64,000 bases of DNA. Origin: Clitoria ternatea. Taxonomy: Eukaryota; Streptophyta; Magnoliopsida; Fabales; Fabaceae. Below the pieces are notes generated by a model. The model saw only the letters and a program-made list of their open reading frames with translations. It ran no database searches and had not been told where the DNA came from. The stretch lies in contig CM075676.1 of NCBI GenBank assembly GCA_037962975.1, positions 98,216,001 through 98,280,000 on the forward strand. Reading direction: 5' to 3'. Shown here piece after piece: positions 1-12,235 of the stretch (within the stretch, counting starts at the first letter, position 1; each line of letters begins with the position of its first letter). The translations under genes were made by a program, and so were the position numbers.

Positions 1-2224
1 TACCATCTTTCTTAACTTATCTGTTGAAAACTATGTCGATTATATAAAGGCCACATGAAGAAAGTATATGTAGAAGCATTGTGAATTTGCTTGTAACGTG
101 TTGACTCTCTATCCATTAGAAAGGTGATACAGTTTTCCTTTTGCCTTTTTTTGTGTTGAATTTCTCTTTGCTTGGTTTAAAGACAAAGATGTTAGGGAGT
201 GGGTTGGGGTGAGGAGTGGGTTAGGGTTTAGGGTAAATGTGTTCAATTTCTTTTTGCATGGATAAAGATGTTAAGGAGTGAGTCGTGGTTTGAGTGAGGT
301 ATGTTGTTGATTTGGTGGAGGGAGGGTAAAATTGTTATTGAGATTTTGTTAGGGTGTGGAGGGAGGATTTGTTGTGCTAAGAGGGAGAGGATTTAGAGGG
401 AAAGATGAAATGAGAACAAATGCGAGTGTTGATCTATCTTGATGGGAGGTGAAGAATATAGTGTTGTTTGTTTGTAACATGTTTGATGAAGTGTTTGAGA
501 AAAAAAAGTTGAAATATTATTGGTTAATATTTTAAATTGTAATCAATGCTTCTACCTCTCTCTTTCTAGGAGTTTGACTATTGTTGGTGGTTAAGATTTG
601 TAAGGACCTATCAAGAATTTTTTTAAAATATGTTAGAGGCTAACTTTTGTTATTTATATATGTTTTGAAGTCAGTCTGTCAACCGCAAACAATACAACAT
701 CATATTATTGCTAGGGTGGATTTTACGTGTCATTCCATGTAATGATTAATGTGACATTTAGACATATTCTAACGTTGGTTGAACGAAAGTTTGATAATAT
801 AATAGACTTATTAATTCAAAGATTTTAAAAAAAAGGGGGGTCTTTAGCTATGTTTTGATAAGTGGAGACCTAAACCTTAATTTAAACAAAATTAGAGATT
901 AAGAAATATATTTACTTAACTTTTGAATATGTGTATTATTGTATATATAAAAAAATTACACTTTAAGAAAGAGGAGTTGATCCAATGGCGCTCACAACAA
1001 CAAAACTAAAAAGACGAAGCACAAGAAGTCAAGATCATATATTAGTAAACCTGCCAGTGCTAGAAATATCATTACATCATTACATCTAATGTTGATCTTA
1101 ATATATTATAAAAACCAATTCATAGATAGTGAAATCTAACCGGTGTCACTCTCTAATGAATCTTGATTTCTCTCCAAAAACCTTTTCTTTAATTACCATC
1201 CTTTTTATTATTTTTTATTTTTAAATCTTAATATATTTATTGTTTGATCTATCATTATTAAATGAATCCTCCCTGGACCCAAAACCCTTATTTGTTATAA
1301 AACTTTTCGTTTGCCTGCACCATGTCTTCGGAAACCCTTTGTTTCCCTCTTGCACAGTGTTTCCCTCCCCTTCAAAACTCCGTGTCTCTTCGTCAGCGCT
1401 TCCTAAAATGTTCATTCCTTCTTCGATGTTTTGGAAATACGTTCCTTCAAACTCTCTTAGCGTACAAATGTGTAAAGCGCATTTAAGAATCAGAGATGTC
1501 CCTCAAATCTTTTGCATGTCTTATTTGGAAACCATAAAACCCTCTTAAACTTGTTTCGTTGATCGTTCGATTCTTTGTCCCTGAATCCCTACCATGGTCT
1601 CCATGTAGCATAGACTCTTCAAACTGTAAACCCCAAAATATTTCCTTCCCTTATCAAATGAGGAAGGGTAAAGAGATCGTGGATAGTAAAGCTTATCATA
1701 ATGTTGTATGTATTTTCTTTTTAGTCTTTCTTTGCATGTTTCTATTTTATTTTTGTAAATGTTGAACGACGCTCCATCTGCTTTCTTTTAGAGCAAGATC
1801 AATATGCAACTTTTGTTTGAAATTTTTTTCTTACATTTATATTTAATTGTTTTCCAGAATGTTATCATGCATAAGTTAATTGTTTGTCGGTAGGGTTTGA
1901 TTTTGTTATTTGAGTCATAGATGTTTGGTTCTGATGTAATCTTTTTCTTCTTGCACAAATTCTTTACCTTAAAGAATTTCATTAGCTTAATTTCCTATAC
2001 ACACATTTTGTTTTCATGATTTTGACCCAATACCAAAACTTGCTCATATTATGTTTGTCTAATTCGATGGTGGACCTCATGGTGTTGGCTCTAGTCTGTG
2101 AAATAGAATCTAATCGAGTTCCCAAGAAAATATGGAGGGGTAAGTATTTTTAATATAGGTATATTTAAAAAATAAATTATATATGAAAACTAATTCTCAT
2201 TTATGTGACTTTTAAAATTGTTTT
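1..2224. other. AT-rich stretch without a recognised gene; possible 5' part of the B3-like locus
   Basis: No protein family is recognisable. The stretch is AT-rich with poly-purine tracts. From about 1320 to 1720 the composition becomes less AT-rich and an open frame runs through a short peptide starting near 1660 (MRKGKEIVDSKAY). This could be an N-terminal exon of the B3-like locus that follows, but no splice chain could be proven. No repeat ends were found. Confidence 0.3.
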
Positions 2225-2774
2225 AGCCCGATTGTTTGTGCGAGGGTTGTAGAGTCAAACCCCAAGCTCCCAATCAACCTAATGACCAGCCTCCTGATTT
2301 TCCCCAACATCAAACGGAAAATGCAGTGATTAGTATGGTGTATATTTAAAGTTTTTTACATGTTTTTTATGATTCTGATAAATTCCATTTGTCTGTTAAT
2401 TGTAACAGGAATCAACTTATTCGGATGTCATTGTAATTGGTGATTCTTATGATGAAGTTGGTGATACTTTTCTTCTTTTTCCCTCTTTACTTTGTCTGCA
2501 TTAAAAATCTGCTAAACTTTTTTGGATATGTTTCTTTATCACTCTGATAAATTCCGTATATCTGTTATCTATAACAGGTACCGACCGGTCCAGATGTTAT
2601 TGTCAGTGGTGATTCTCATGATGAAGTTGTTGATAATTTTTGTTTCTCTATCACAATTTGGGCTCCAATTGGTATGAGTTTTGTGTCAACCACAACTTGA
2701 AAGATGGTGATAGGATCTTGATTGGGATGCTTTATGTTAGTGCTCCTGTTCTATACTTTAGAGTTGTTAACTGA
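2225..2774 (+). pseudogene. B3 DNA-binding-domain gene fragment (plant transcription factor, REM-like)
   Basis: The frame at about 2649-2774 reads NWYEFCVNHNLKDGDRILIG and then a stop. This resembles the C-terminal half of a plant B3 domain (Trp, Phe, then Asn-x-Leu-Lys-x-Gly-Asp). Upstream lie exon-like blocks with AG acceptors at about 2225, 2409 and 2578. The last two encode similar peptides (SDVIVIGDSYDEVG and PDVIVSGDSHDEVV), so one exon appears duplicated. The N-terminal half of the B3 fold was not found, and the last block is out of frame with the preceding one unless spliced. B3 proteins act in the nucleus as sequence-specific DNA binders. I call it a fragment or pseudogene; a short spliced gene is possible. 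Confidence 0.4.
2362..2640 (+). repeat. tandemly duplicated exon plus intron end, period 169 bp
   Basis: The block TCTGATAAATTCC, a T-rich stretch and a TAACAG acceptor is followed by GATGTxATTGTxAxTGGTGATTC. It occurs at about 2373-2455 and again about 169 bp later. Both copies keep the splice acceptor and the reading frame of the DVIVxGDSxDEV peptide. Confidence 0.6.
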
Positions 2775-3390
2775 GCACCTTAGTATCAAAATCCTTTATT
2801 AGAATGTGTCTTTTGATATTAGTCCATTGTTTTGAAAAATGTATATCCTACTTTGTCAAGTTTTATGAATGAATTCAGTTTAGTGTCTCTATTGTAGTTA
2901 GTAAAGTTTTAAGTACGTAAATTCCAAGTATAGAACGAACCTAGGAATTTTATTTTCCAAAGTTTTAATTATCTAATGTTAAATTGCATATTGTCATATT
3001 AAGATTAAATACATAGTAGGAAACAAAATGAAATGTGTCTGTATGGGTAGGTTGAACCTAACTTAAAGGTTTTTATTATTAACTTTTAATTTTAATATCC
3101 AAATCATATCGTCGAATGTATCAACATAAGTCTTGATTAAATTTGCATGCTTAAGGAACTGAATTTGTATAGCCTGTACATTTATGTCATGCTCAACTAA
3201 TTCATTTACATATGTATTTTATCACTATACATTTTAAAGAGACATCATCTACTTAGGTTACCTGCTTCTGAAATTTTACTTAGTTAATGGCTTATAGTTA
3301 GCAAATTAATGTTTAAGTTGTATGCATATGACCATCATGATTATGAACTTTATTTGAATTTAATTTTTTAACAAATTGTGGTTAACATTA
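2775..3390. other. intergenic, nothing recognised
   Basis: AT-rich sequence with no long frame, no terminal repeats and no tandem repeats seen by eye. Confidence 0.4.
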
Positions 3391-3561
3391 TAACATCCTG
3401 AAATTTTAAAGAAGGACCTACAGGACTATGAACTATATAATGAGGTTGTGTGATGTTGATTGTTGTGTTTGCGGCTGCAACCGATAATGTGATACTTGAA
3501 TTGTGATGTAATTGTGGGCCTCGGCTGTATATCTATGAATTTTGTGAGGGCACCCGAAATA
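3391..3561. mobile_element. left remnant of an older LTR split by the solo LTR at 3562
   Basis: It begins with TATAACATCCTGAAATTTT, which resembles a decayed TGTAACAYCC LTR start, and runs up to the AAATA target duplication of the next element. The continuation should lie beyond 7617. No second terminus was established, so this is tentative. Confidence 0.3.
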
Positions 3562-3764
3562 TGTAACATCCTGCTTTAATAGTAGTTCAATTATGTAATT
3601 TATGAAGCATGGAAGGTCTGTAAGTGTTGATCAATGAATAAAACACTCTATGGATGGCTTTTAATGCTCCAAAAGTTTCATTTTTGGGTATAATTCTAGA
3701 ATTTATATAGATCCTTATTGATAAGACCCAATTTCCGAGTAAAAATGCCTTAGAAAGAACTGTC

Positions 3765-5045
3765 CGAGTGAGAAAGAGACTCTGTTCTGAGTGAAAACTA
3801 CAAATTCCGAGTGACCAAAAGGAATTCCGAGTGGAAAATGGAAATACCGAGTGAAAATTTATGTTTTCCGAGTGGAACATGGTCAAGAGGACTTATTCCG
3901 AGTGAAATTCTGTCTTAGAGACTCACTGATGAGTCAAACATGGCAGGAAGACTCAATTCCGAGTCAATTATTCCTGAGTGACTCATTTCCGAGTCAAACA
4001 CCTCAGAATGACTCATTTCCGAGTCAATTATTCCTGAGTGACTCGTTTCCGAGTCAAACACCCCAGAAAGACTCATTCCTGAGTCAAGCTTCTTCCAAAG
4101 ACTCGTTTCCGAGTCAATCATAATGCAATACCGAATGAAAGTTCTACCGAGCAAAAACCCAAGGATTGGGAATCGGTTTTAATAAATTTACCGAGTAAAC
4201 AGTCGAGTGGAATAACTCGGTTTGGAGATGAATTACCGAGCAACAACTGACCTAATGTTGAGTCCTCTTTGGCAATGAAAACTGAGTGAATGATGAGCAA
4301 TAAAGGATTACCTTGCCGAGTGGAAAATCTGAGTGTTGGAGTCGGACTCAGAAGAATACTTCCGAGTATAAAAAGAATGATGTGTTTTTGAAAGAGGAAT
4401 CAGAATTGTGTAACATATCGAGTGAAGCTTATGCATATTGTTCTTTTCCGAGTGGTGAAAACCTTAGAGGTTTCCGAATGAAGAACAATTCAAGGGTTTC
4501 TGCCAAATGGAAACCTGGGAGCATTGAGTCGGTCTGAGACGACTTGACCGAGTGAAATGATGAAGGAAGAGGAATCGGTTTTAATTAAATTACCGAGTGG
4601 ATAATTGAGTGGAATGAGTCGGCTTAATAATGATTTGAAACGGCCGAGTGGAAAACAGAGAAGAATGACTCGGTTTCAGGGAGAATATGCCGAGTGAGAT
4701 ATTTTATAAGTAAGTCCGAGTGAGGAAACTCCGACTGTCACCTCCAAGGAAGAGAAATCAGACTGAGAGTTTCAAATAGAACCAATTCCAAGTGAATAAT
4801 AGGTGAAGACTCGGTTTCAGGAGGTTTTACCGAGTGGACTATGATGTTGAATGAAAACCGAGTGGATTCGCTTAAGCGAATGAATTCCTCGCTTAAGCGA
4901 GGGAGAGTGTCTGGCTCAAGCGAGTCGGTATCCGCTTGAGCGAGAGGGACTCGGATTTCCCTCTTTTCACGTTGCCGACCACTTCCAGTCGGTATATACA
5001 TTGACCGGGTAGAATTCCAGTCGGCCAAGAGGCTGACCGAGTGAA
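3765..5045 (+). repeat. dispersed CCGAGT(G) motif array with short tandem units
   Basis: Several dozen copies of TTCCGAGTG or its variants occur, spaced 15-60 bp apart. Between about 3925 and 4120 they form tandem units built on GACTCATTTCCGAGTC, in which the 6-mers GACTCG and CGAGTC are inverse to each other. Open frames across it encode repetitive Ser/Asp/Phe peptides and are a by-product of the repeat. Confidence 0.8.
4862..4946. repeat. cluster of CGCTTAAGCG / CGCTTGAGCG palindromes
   Basis: Repeated near-palindromes occur: TTCGCTTAAGCGAA, CTCGCTTAAGCGAG, GGCTCAAGCGAG and CCGCTTGAGCGAG. A matching cluster (TTCGCTCAAGCGAA) lies at 13722-13752 in the related solo LTR. Confidence 0.7.
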
Positions 5046-5523
5046 ATTTCACTCAGAATTCACTGTCAGAGTAACGCTTTGACTTCAATTTTGTCCCTTT
5101 ATGCATATTTTTAATATATTTGACCCAATTACTCACCTTAGTGGGTGGACGGCCAGAAGTGGAAGACATATCACTTACTTTCTTATCTAGATCTCCATTA
5201 TCAACCCACTAACAGCCCACTAGAAACCCACTCACAAAAAGCTTGTCCCCCACTGCCTTTGCATTATTAAACAAAACACTATCCCTTCAGAAACTCTTAG
5301 AAAACAGAAATACAGTATACCATCTTCCTTTCTTCCTCAAGACCTTCGAATAGAAACCAGGACAACAAGGAGGCCAGTTCCAGTCAGCAAACCAAGTAAG
5401 AGGGGACAGGGTTGTGAATATTTATGAAATGGGTAGAGTTGTATGCTGTCCTAGGATTCCAGTTTTATTTTTGTATCTTGTTTCTCAATTTTGAGATTGA
5501 AAACTTGAGATTTTGACTCTGAC

Positions 5524-6560
5524 TTCTTCATGAAAGTTGTAGATCTTTTTGTTATCTAAATTTTGAGACCTGAACCGACTAATTTGAGTATGTGTAGCAA
5601 AAGTTATAGCCAAAGTACTACAGCATGTTTGAGTGGAATATTTGTTCTATGATCTGTGTATATATTGATATTCTGGGAATTTTACAAGCATAATCAGCCT
5701 TTGATGTCTTCATGAAAGTTGTAGATAATTGTGTTATGGATCTGTAGAAAGTGGTTTCAAGTTAAAATGATTTTTTTAGCCCGAGTTATGCCTAAAATAC
5801 TGAAGTATGTCCAAGCTGTAAATCTGTTAACTTGAGATACGAACTTTATTTTTAAAACTGGGAATTTTGTGGTGAGAATTAGTGATCAGTGCCTTCATCA
5901 AAGTTGTAAATCTTTTTATTATGTGAAATTTGAGACCTGAACCGACTGATTTGAGTATGTGTAGCAAAAGTTATAGCCAAAATACTACAGCATGTCCGAG
6001 TGGAATATTTATCCCATGTTTTGTGTATATATTAATATGCTGGGACTTGTACGTATATAATCAGCCTTTGATTTCTTCATTAAAGTTGTAGGTATTTATG
6101 TTATGGATCTATAGAAAGTGATTTCAAGTCAAAATGATTTTTGTAGCTTGAGTTATGCCTAAAATACTGAAGTATGTACAAGCTATAAATCTGTTAACTA
6201 TGAAATCCGAATTTTATTTTCAAAATTGGGAATTTTGTGGTGTGAATTAGTGATTGGTGTCTTCATGAAAGTTGTAGATAATTATGTTAAGAGTAATTTA
6301 GGACTGGTCTCATGTCAAAACTATTTTTGTAACTCCAGAAACGTTGAAAATACTAATATATGTACGTTTTGAAAGCTCATCTGGAGGCAGTGTTGTATTC
6401 TGTGAATAAGTGATGGTTCTGTTTAGAATTTGAATTTATGGTCTTCATAAAAGTTGTAGATATTTATGTTATTGAGCTATAGAAAGTGGAATCACATAAA
6501 AAGGATTTGATTTGCTCATGTTATAACTGTTTTACTAACGTATGTTGCTGTTTGGAAATG
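5524..6560 (+). repeat. six degenerate tandem units of about 183 bp
   Basis: The phrase CTTCATGAAAGTTGTAGAT recurs near 5526, 5708, 5893, 6074, 6260 and 6442. The first four units pair into a higher-order 367-bp repeat: GAGACCTGAACCGACT occurs at 5565 and at 5932. It lies wholly inside the solo LTR. Confidence 0.75.
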
Positions 6561-7617
6561 CTGAAATTTACTTATAATGGTTATTATGGATAAAAATGAT
6601 ATTTTCTCTATGGATAATAATTTATTATTGAATTCTTGAGTGATTATGAATTATTATGAATGTTGTTGAGCATCATACAGTTTGTATATTGTGGTGGTGA
6701 ATAATTATGAATAACGAAATTAATTTATATGTACATGAATGCCTTGCGGTTACTGTTACATGTGGTTGAAACAGTAAATCCATGATTCTGAAAAATTATT
6801 ATATATGATGTGTCCTTTAAGGACTTGTGGTTTTCCAAGTGGTTTTAAAAATTAATATATCATGGTATATTAAATGATAATAAGAATTAAAGGCATTCAT
6901 GCATCATAAGCATTTGGACGCACCATGGAATTTAGGGGTTCCATGATTGCCTACCCTGGTGGGGGGTTACTCTATGACGAGTTAAGCCCTATTTTGTTGT
7001 ACGCCATGGAGTGTAGGGATTCATGGTTTATGCAAAGCCCTACTTATGATATTTGTGTACTTCGGTACTTAAGCGCCATGAAGTGTAGGGATTCATGGTA
7101 TATGCTAAAGCCCTATTTGTGTCTCTATGAGACTATTACTGCAGTATTCCCACCAAACCAAATGGATCCAGCATGACATCATTTGACTAATTAAAGACTT
7201 ATTAAATATAAATAAACTTGTTTGGCATATTCATCGTATCATTATGGTTTGTTGATTGTGTTTGTGCAATTTTATTTATTTTATAATTATTCTATATTCT
7301 TTCTCACTCTTACATTAATTTTTATAGTGAATGCCACGCAGAATGAAGAGTGATGCCATGATTGATGCCTATTTGAATTATTACTTGGACTTTAATTTAA
7401 TGGGTTGTAATAAATATTACGTACTATGTACTGTTACTTCTAAATCGTTTCCGCTATGCAAATATTTCATGAATTTTATTAATCATGACTAGTATGCATG
7501 ATAATATTCCGCGATTATCGAATTTTATGTAAACTCTGAGTTAATTTACGAATTTTAAATTGATCTTTTAAAACGCAAAAAATTTATTCGAAAAATTACA
7601 CGGGACGTCACAAAATA

Positions 7618-9270
7618 CATGTGATGGTATGATTGAATAATAAAGTGTTCAAGAGGTGATTAGTGTGAATTAAATAATTAATTAGGATAATAGAGAGTGA
7701 TTAATTTATAGTTAGTAGAATAATAAATAAAGAGAAAAATGAAAATTTACTAAAGAGATAATAATTAAGTGAAAATAATAAAAATTGATGTGAGGTTGAC
7801 CTTGATGGGAATAATAATCATAAAATTTGTAATAAAGATTTTAATAAGTTTCTTGGGAAGTGTACACATCGAAGGATCAATCCATAAATTCAATCAGGAA
7901 CCAGAACTAGCGACAGAAAATACAGAAGGTCCTAAGGTGAGGGAGTATCCTGAAACTTGTTTTTTAGTTCAAAACTCTACAGTGTTTATTTAAAATTTTA
8001 AGGAATCGATTAGACCCGCGACTCCCCTCGACCATTTTCTTGAATTAAGCACTTGTTTGGTCCTATACCTACCTGCACTATTTTTGACACAACTCTTTTT
8101 TCCGACGTCAAAGAATTTTGATTCTTATTTCTAAATATTTGTATCAAAATTCTCTATAACTCTTATGCCTATCATTAAGCCCAATTTTGATTCATTTGAT
8201 CCCAGTTTCCAAAATACTACCCTGCACCATGAGTTTCTAGAAATTCCTAAACATCTTTCAGTAAATTGCTTGTAACTTCCGCGTCTGATATCAAAATCGA
8301 GTCATTCTTATTCTATAAATTTTGTAAAAGAATTTTCTATAACTCTGATGAAGGACCCTAAAGTTAATTCCCCACCATTTAATCCCAGTTTTTAAAATAA
8401 GGCTGTTGTACCTGATTCGAAATCGATCCTGATAGCTCTTCGTATTTTGACCATATCTCCTTCTCCCAATATCGGATTTTCACGTTCTCTAGCTTGTTTC
8501 AAATGGAAAAATGTGATCTACAACTTTGATGTTGGAAATTTTTCCAAATTTTGGTCCCAAAAATAATTTTAAATTTTGTGATCTCTTTCTTTTTTCCACC
8601 AAATTTGCACCTTAATATTTAATCAATCTTTTGTGCCTTTTTATAGCAATTTTGAACCAATCTTCTAAAATCCTCTTTGTGCCTTCTTTTTGAACTTTTA
8701 AATAATGCTTCTTACATCTTGTATTCCCTATGATAATTCCCTTGCCTCATTGGTTGCATGCATTACACAAAATCTACCTAATTATCTAAGTAAACCCTTG
8801 GCAAATATTTTCCATGTTTCTTTTGCTCCCTTTCACGGTAACACTCTCTCCTCACTCACCCTATATTGTGTCAAATCACCAGTATTTGCACCACTCCTTC
8901 TTCACCCTCTTACTCGGTCTCATTCTCTCTTTCTCACCAAGCAAACCTTCTTCTCTTTCTTTCCCTAGCTCATGACCGAGCCACCACCCACCACCATCAC
9001 CCTTCATCTCTTTATTCCACTTCATGACAGCCATACCACTTCCACCCTCTCACCTTGGCTTACTTCTCTTCTTCTTTAAATCACCAACACTTAGTTGTTC
9101 CCCTTCTCCTTGTGCTGACCGAAACCATACTCCCTTATGCATGCCTTATTTTCTTGCCTTTTCTTCACTCCAAATAACCTTGGAACCTTCATGCATGCTT
9201 TCCTTTTCATTGTTCCAGCACCATTTGCAATTTAGAAACTGGTTTGATTTCCTTTTAGTGAATTAATATA
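7618..9270. mobile_element. probable right remnant of the older LTR interrupted at 3562
   Basis: The text is noncoding and repetitive. Two related blocks contain TTCTATAACTCTGATG-like phrases (near 8150 and 8335), and ATCTACAACTTTGATG at about 8517-8532 is the reverse form of the motif common in the LTR at 5526. C/T-rich text at 8700-9230 has open frames but no recognisable protein. The outer end was not found. Confidence 0.3.
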
Positions 9271-9593
9271 TTTGCCATATGTAAAGGGTATTTGTAAAAT
9301 TTCATCTAAAATGATATTTAAAATGTTATCCTTTTTAATATGAATTGCTCTATGAACTAATGTTTGCAATTTGTGTGTGCTGATTATATGTGAAGTGCTC
9401 TTTTTGTATAATTTTGTTTCTTTTGACGTTTATTTTCAAGTGATCAATTATTTGTTAAGTTATATATTATCAAGAATAATACAATATTAAAAGACGTAAG
9501 ATAAGTTGAGTGAACAAGTGAAGAATTTAATAATAAATCTATGCTTTATAACCGCTTAACCCCTTAAATTTAAATTTTATTGGAATTAGTTAC

Positions 9594-9663
9594 ACAGCAG
9601 TGTACTCAGTATGCATCTTTAGTTCAACACAGCAATGTACTCAGTGTGCATCTTTAGTTCAAC
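9594..9663 (+). repeat. two copies of a 35-bp tandem repeat
   Basis: The unit ACAGCARTGTACTCAG followed by a TGCATCTTTAGTTCAAC-type end occurs at 9594 and 9629. It lies just upstream of the hAT pseudogene. Confidence 0.7.
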
Positions 9664-9711
9664 AGGTTATGCCAATACAACTAATAATTCTAAAACACTG
9701 GCTCGTAAAAG

Positions 9712-11650
9712 AAGACCTAACATAAATGGTACCAGGAAAACTTCTATTATTTAGGACCATTTTGACAAATTACCTATTGTCCCGGGCAGAGGCTAAATGT
9801 AAACATTGTCCTACAAAATTTTATTATGATTCAAAATTGCATGGTACATATAACATGTTACACCATATTAGAGGTCGGTGTAAGAACTTCCCTTATGTTG
9901 TTGCTTCTAATCCAAAGCAGACTGTGCTGACTTTAAATGGAGCTAATTCTGACTTGACAACAATTGAGCCATAGGTTTGATAAGAATTTATGTAGGAGCT
10001 GTTGCTACATTTGTCATTGTAGATAAGCAGCCCTTTAGTGTAATAGAGGGGGAAGGGTTTAAGAATATGATTCAACAATTACAACCCCAATTTGATCCCC
10101 CTTTAAGGCAAACAATTGAGAGGGATTGTTTCCACCTTTACATATAAGAGAAGGAGAAATTGAAAACTTTATTTAGGGAAAACAGAAGTAGAGTTACCTT
10201 TACAACTGATTGTTGAGCTTCCATTTAGAACTTGGGCTATATGAGTTTGACTATCCACTTCATTGATAACGAATGGCGGTATCAGAAGAGAGTGATCAGT
10301 TTCTCAGTTGTGGAGGATCATAAAGGGGAGATGATTTGGAGGCAAGTTGAACAAGTGTTAAAGGAATGAGGTCTTAGTAAAGTTTCTAGCCTGACTATTT
10401 ACAACGCATCGGATAATGATGTTATTGTCACATATTTAAAAAATAGGCTTAAGAGCATATCTAAACTTGTCTTGGATGAAAAGTGCTTTCAAATGGCGTG
10501 TTGTGATCACATCTTCAATCTTATTGTCCAAGATGGGTTGAAGTAGTTGAACAATGCTATATGTAGCATAAGATTGGTTGTTAAGTATGTTAGATCCTCC
10601 TAAGGAAGGATGTAGAGGTTTCAATAGTGTATTGAGTTAGCTGGAATTCAGAGTGAGAAAATGGTCTGTCTAGATGTTCCAACACGATGAAATTCAACAT
10701 ATACGATGTTGGAAACTGCTGAAAAGTTTAAGGAAGCTTTTGAAAATATGAGGTTCCACGATCAATCTTATACGAAGTTCTTTACATCTATTACAGCACC
10801 TACATGCATTAATTAGGCGGATGTAGAGGTATTTGTAAAAAATTTTAAAACTTTTTATGATGCAACAAAGAAATTCTCAAGCTCCACTAGTGTGACTGTA
10901 CATATGGCATTTCACCAAATAGCTTTAATTCATAAGGAAATTAGAGTTGTTATTCATCATGTTGAGCCCACCTTGAGCCAGATGTCACTTGACACACGAA
11001 AGAAATACGATCAATATTGGGGAAACACTTTTTAGGTCAACCCTTTATTGTACTTTGGGGTTGTGCTTTACCCAAGGTACAAATTATCGTATATTGAATG
11101 GGTTGTTAATAAAATGAATGGTGTTGACCATGTTACATATAACCTATCAATGAATATCAAGAACAATTTGTAGAGGATGTTTTCATGGTATTCAACAGAG
11201 GCTGGAAAAGGTAAGGTTCCCCAATCTACACAGGGTTCCCAAGTAACAAATGTTGTTTCTGTTAACCAAGCTGGATTATCCCAAGATATAGAGTAGGAAG
11301 ATGATTATATAAGTTTTCTAAAGGAAAAACAATTGGTTGATCAAAAACTGAGCTTGAAACTTACTTGAGTGAGCCTTGTATAGAGGGGATAATAACTTTG
11401 ACATTTTGCAATGATGGAAAAATAATTCAAACAGATTTCCAATCTTGTCAATTATGGTTAAAGATGTATTGGCAGCACCTATTTCAATAGTTGCCTCTGA
11501 ATCTGTTTTAGTACAGGGGTCGAGTTTTAGACCCTTATAGAAGCTCACTTAATCCAGAGATGGCAGAGGATTTGATATGTGCATAAAATTGGATAAGGCC
11601 AAGTTTAAACCCCTTGGAGCTTAATGTTAATGATGAGCTGGAAATAAGTA
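9712..11650 (+). pseudogene. Ac-like hAT transposase pseudogene (BED zinc finger, RICESLEEPER type)
   Basis: A BED-type finger opens the gene: CKHCPTKFYY, GTYNMLHHI and then a Cys (about 9795-9890). Scattered across frames afterwards are catalytic-region landmarks: FKNMIQQLQPQFDPP, TTDC, HIFNLIVQDGLK, CLDVPTR, and LLYFGVVLYPRYKLSYIEW at about 11045-11105. A C-terminal dimerisation block (YLSEPC, VKDVLAAPISIVASESV) lies at about 11360-11510. The order and spacing fit plant hAT proteins, which cut and rejoin DNA in the nucleus. Many stops and frameshifts break it, so it cannot encode a working enzyme. No terminal inverted repeats were located around it. Confidence 0.8.
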
Positions 11651-11867
11651 AGAGTGTTGTAACAAGTGATTTTTATATATTTTTAAAACTTTTCAAAGCT
11701 TGTTATATTTATTTCATTGCCATTTGATGTATAGATTCAACTGATATTTTTTTTGCATAACATGTTAAGATACCAAAGCAAGTAAAACATCTATCAAGCA
11801 TTCAAGGGGATAATCAATGATGATTGCCACATCAAGTAATGTAGCTGTAGCTGTTGGCTCACCAGCT

Positions 11868-12235
11868 ATTTAAACAGGTATCAAACATTTAATGTGGTCT
11901 GCTAGTTATGATTTATATTTTTTTTCATGTCATAACTGTCTTTGAAGCCTATGTAGTGTCTAAACATATTTTTTGGGATTGAGGTGAGGTCATCTTGAGT
12001 CTAACAATATATGACTTTACATTTTTTAGGTGACAAGCTTTGCTGAGTTGTTTGAACAGGTACTCAAACAATTAATGTAGTTTGCTATTCACGACTTGTA
12101 TTTTTTTCATATATTATCATTGTCTTTTAAGTTTGTATGGTGTCTGCACATAATTTTTGAGATTAGGCTGGAGTCATTTTGAGTCTGAGAGGATATGATC
12201 TTAAACTTTTTGGGTTACAAACTTTCCTAAGTTCA
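11868..12235 (+). repeat. two tandem copies of a unit of about 182 bp
   Basis: AACAGGTAT/C-TCAAACA-TTAATGTxGTxTGCT occurs near 11873 and again near 12055. Both copies are followed by parallel text (CATATTATCATTGTCTTT, TTTTGAGTCT). It lies in the 3' flank of the hAT pseudogene and may be a duplicated intron or UTR segment. Confidence 0.6.

Larger units (their letters stand above)
3562..7612 (+). mobile_element. solo LTR, about 4.05 kb, TSD AAATA
   Basis: It starts TGTAACATCC and ends GGGACGTCACA. The 5-bp AAATA flanks it directly on both sides (3557-3561 and 7613-7617). No partner LTR, primer-binding site or gag-pol lies next to it, so it is best read as a solo LTR left by recombination between the two LTRs of a long-LTR element. 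Inside are a CCGAGT-rich array, a 183-bp repeat block and CGCTTAAGCG palindromes. It is related to the solo LTR at 13090: same start, same CCGAGT motif, and similar opening text with the phrase ATGGAAGGT. Very long LTRs suggest a Ty3/gypsy source, but no coding region is present to prove it. Confidence 0.85.

Noticed and set aside
3851..4154. Ser/Asp/Phe-rich repeat proteins on both strands
   Set aside because: Open frames are created by the CCGAGT tandem units of an LTR; no start context or conserved domain.
8705..9266. Two C/T-rich frames of 80-87 codons
   Set aside because: Pyrimidine-rich composition keeps frames open; no homologous motif seen; the surroundings look like LTR remnant.
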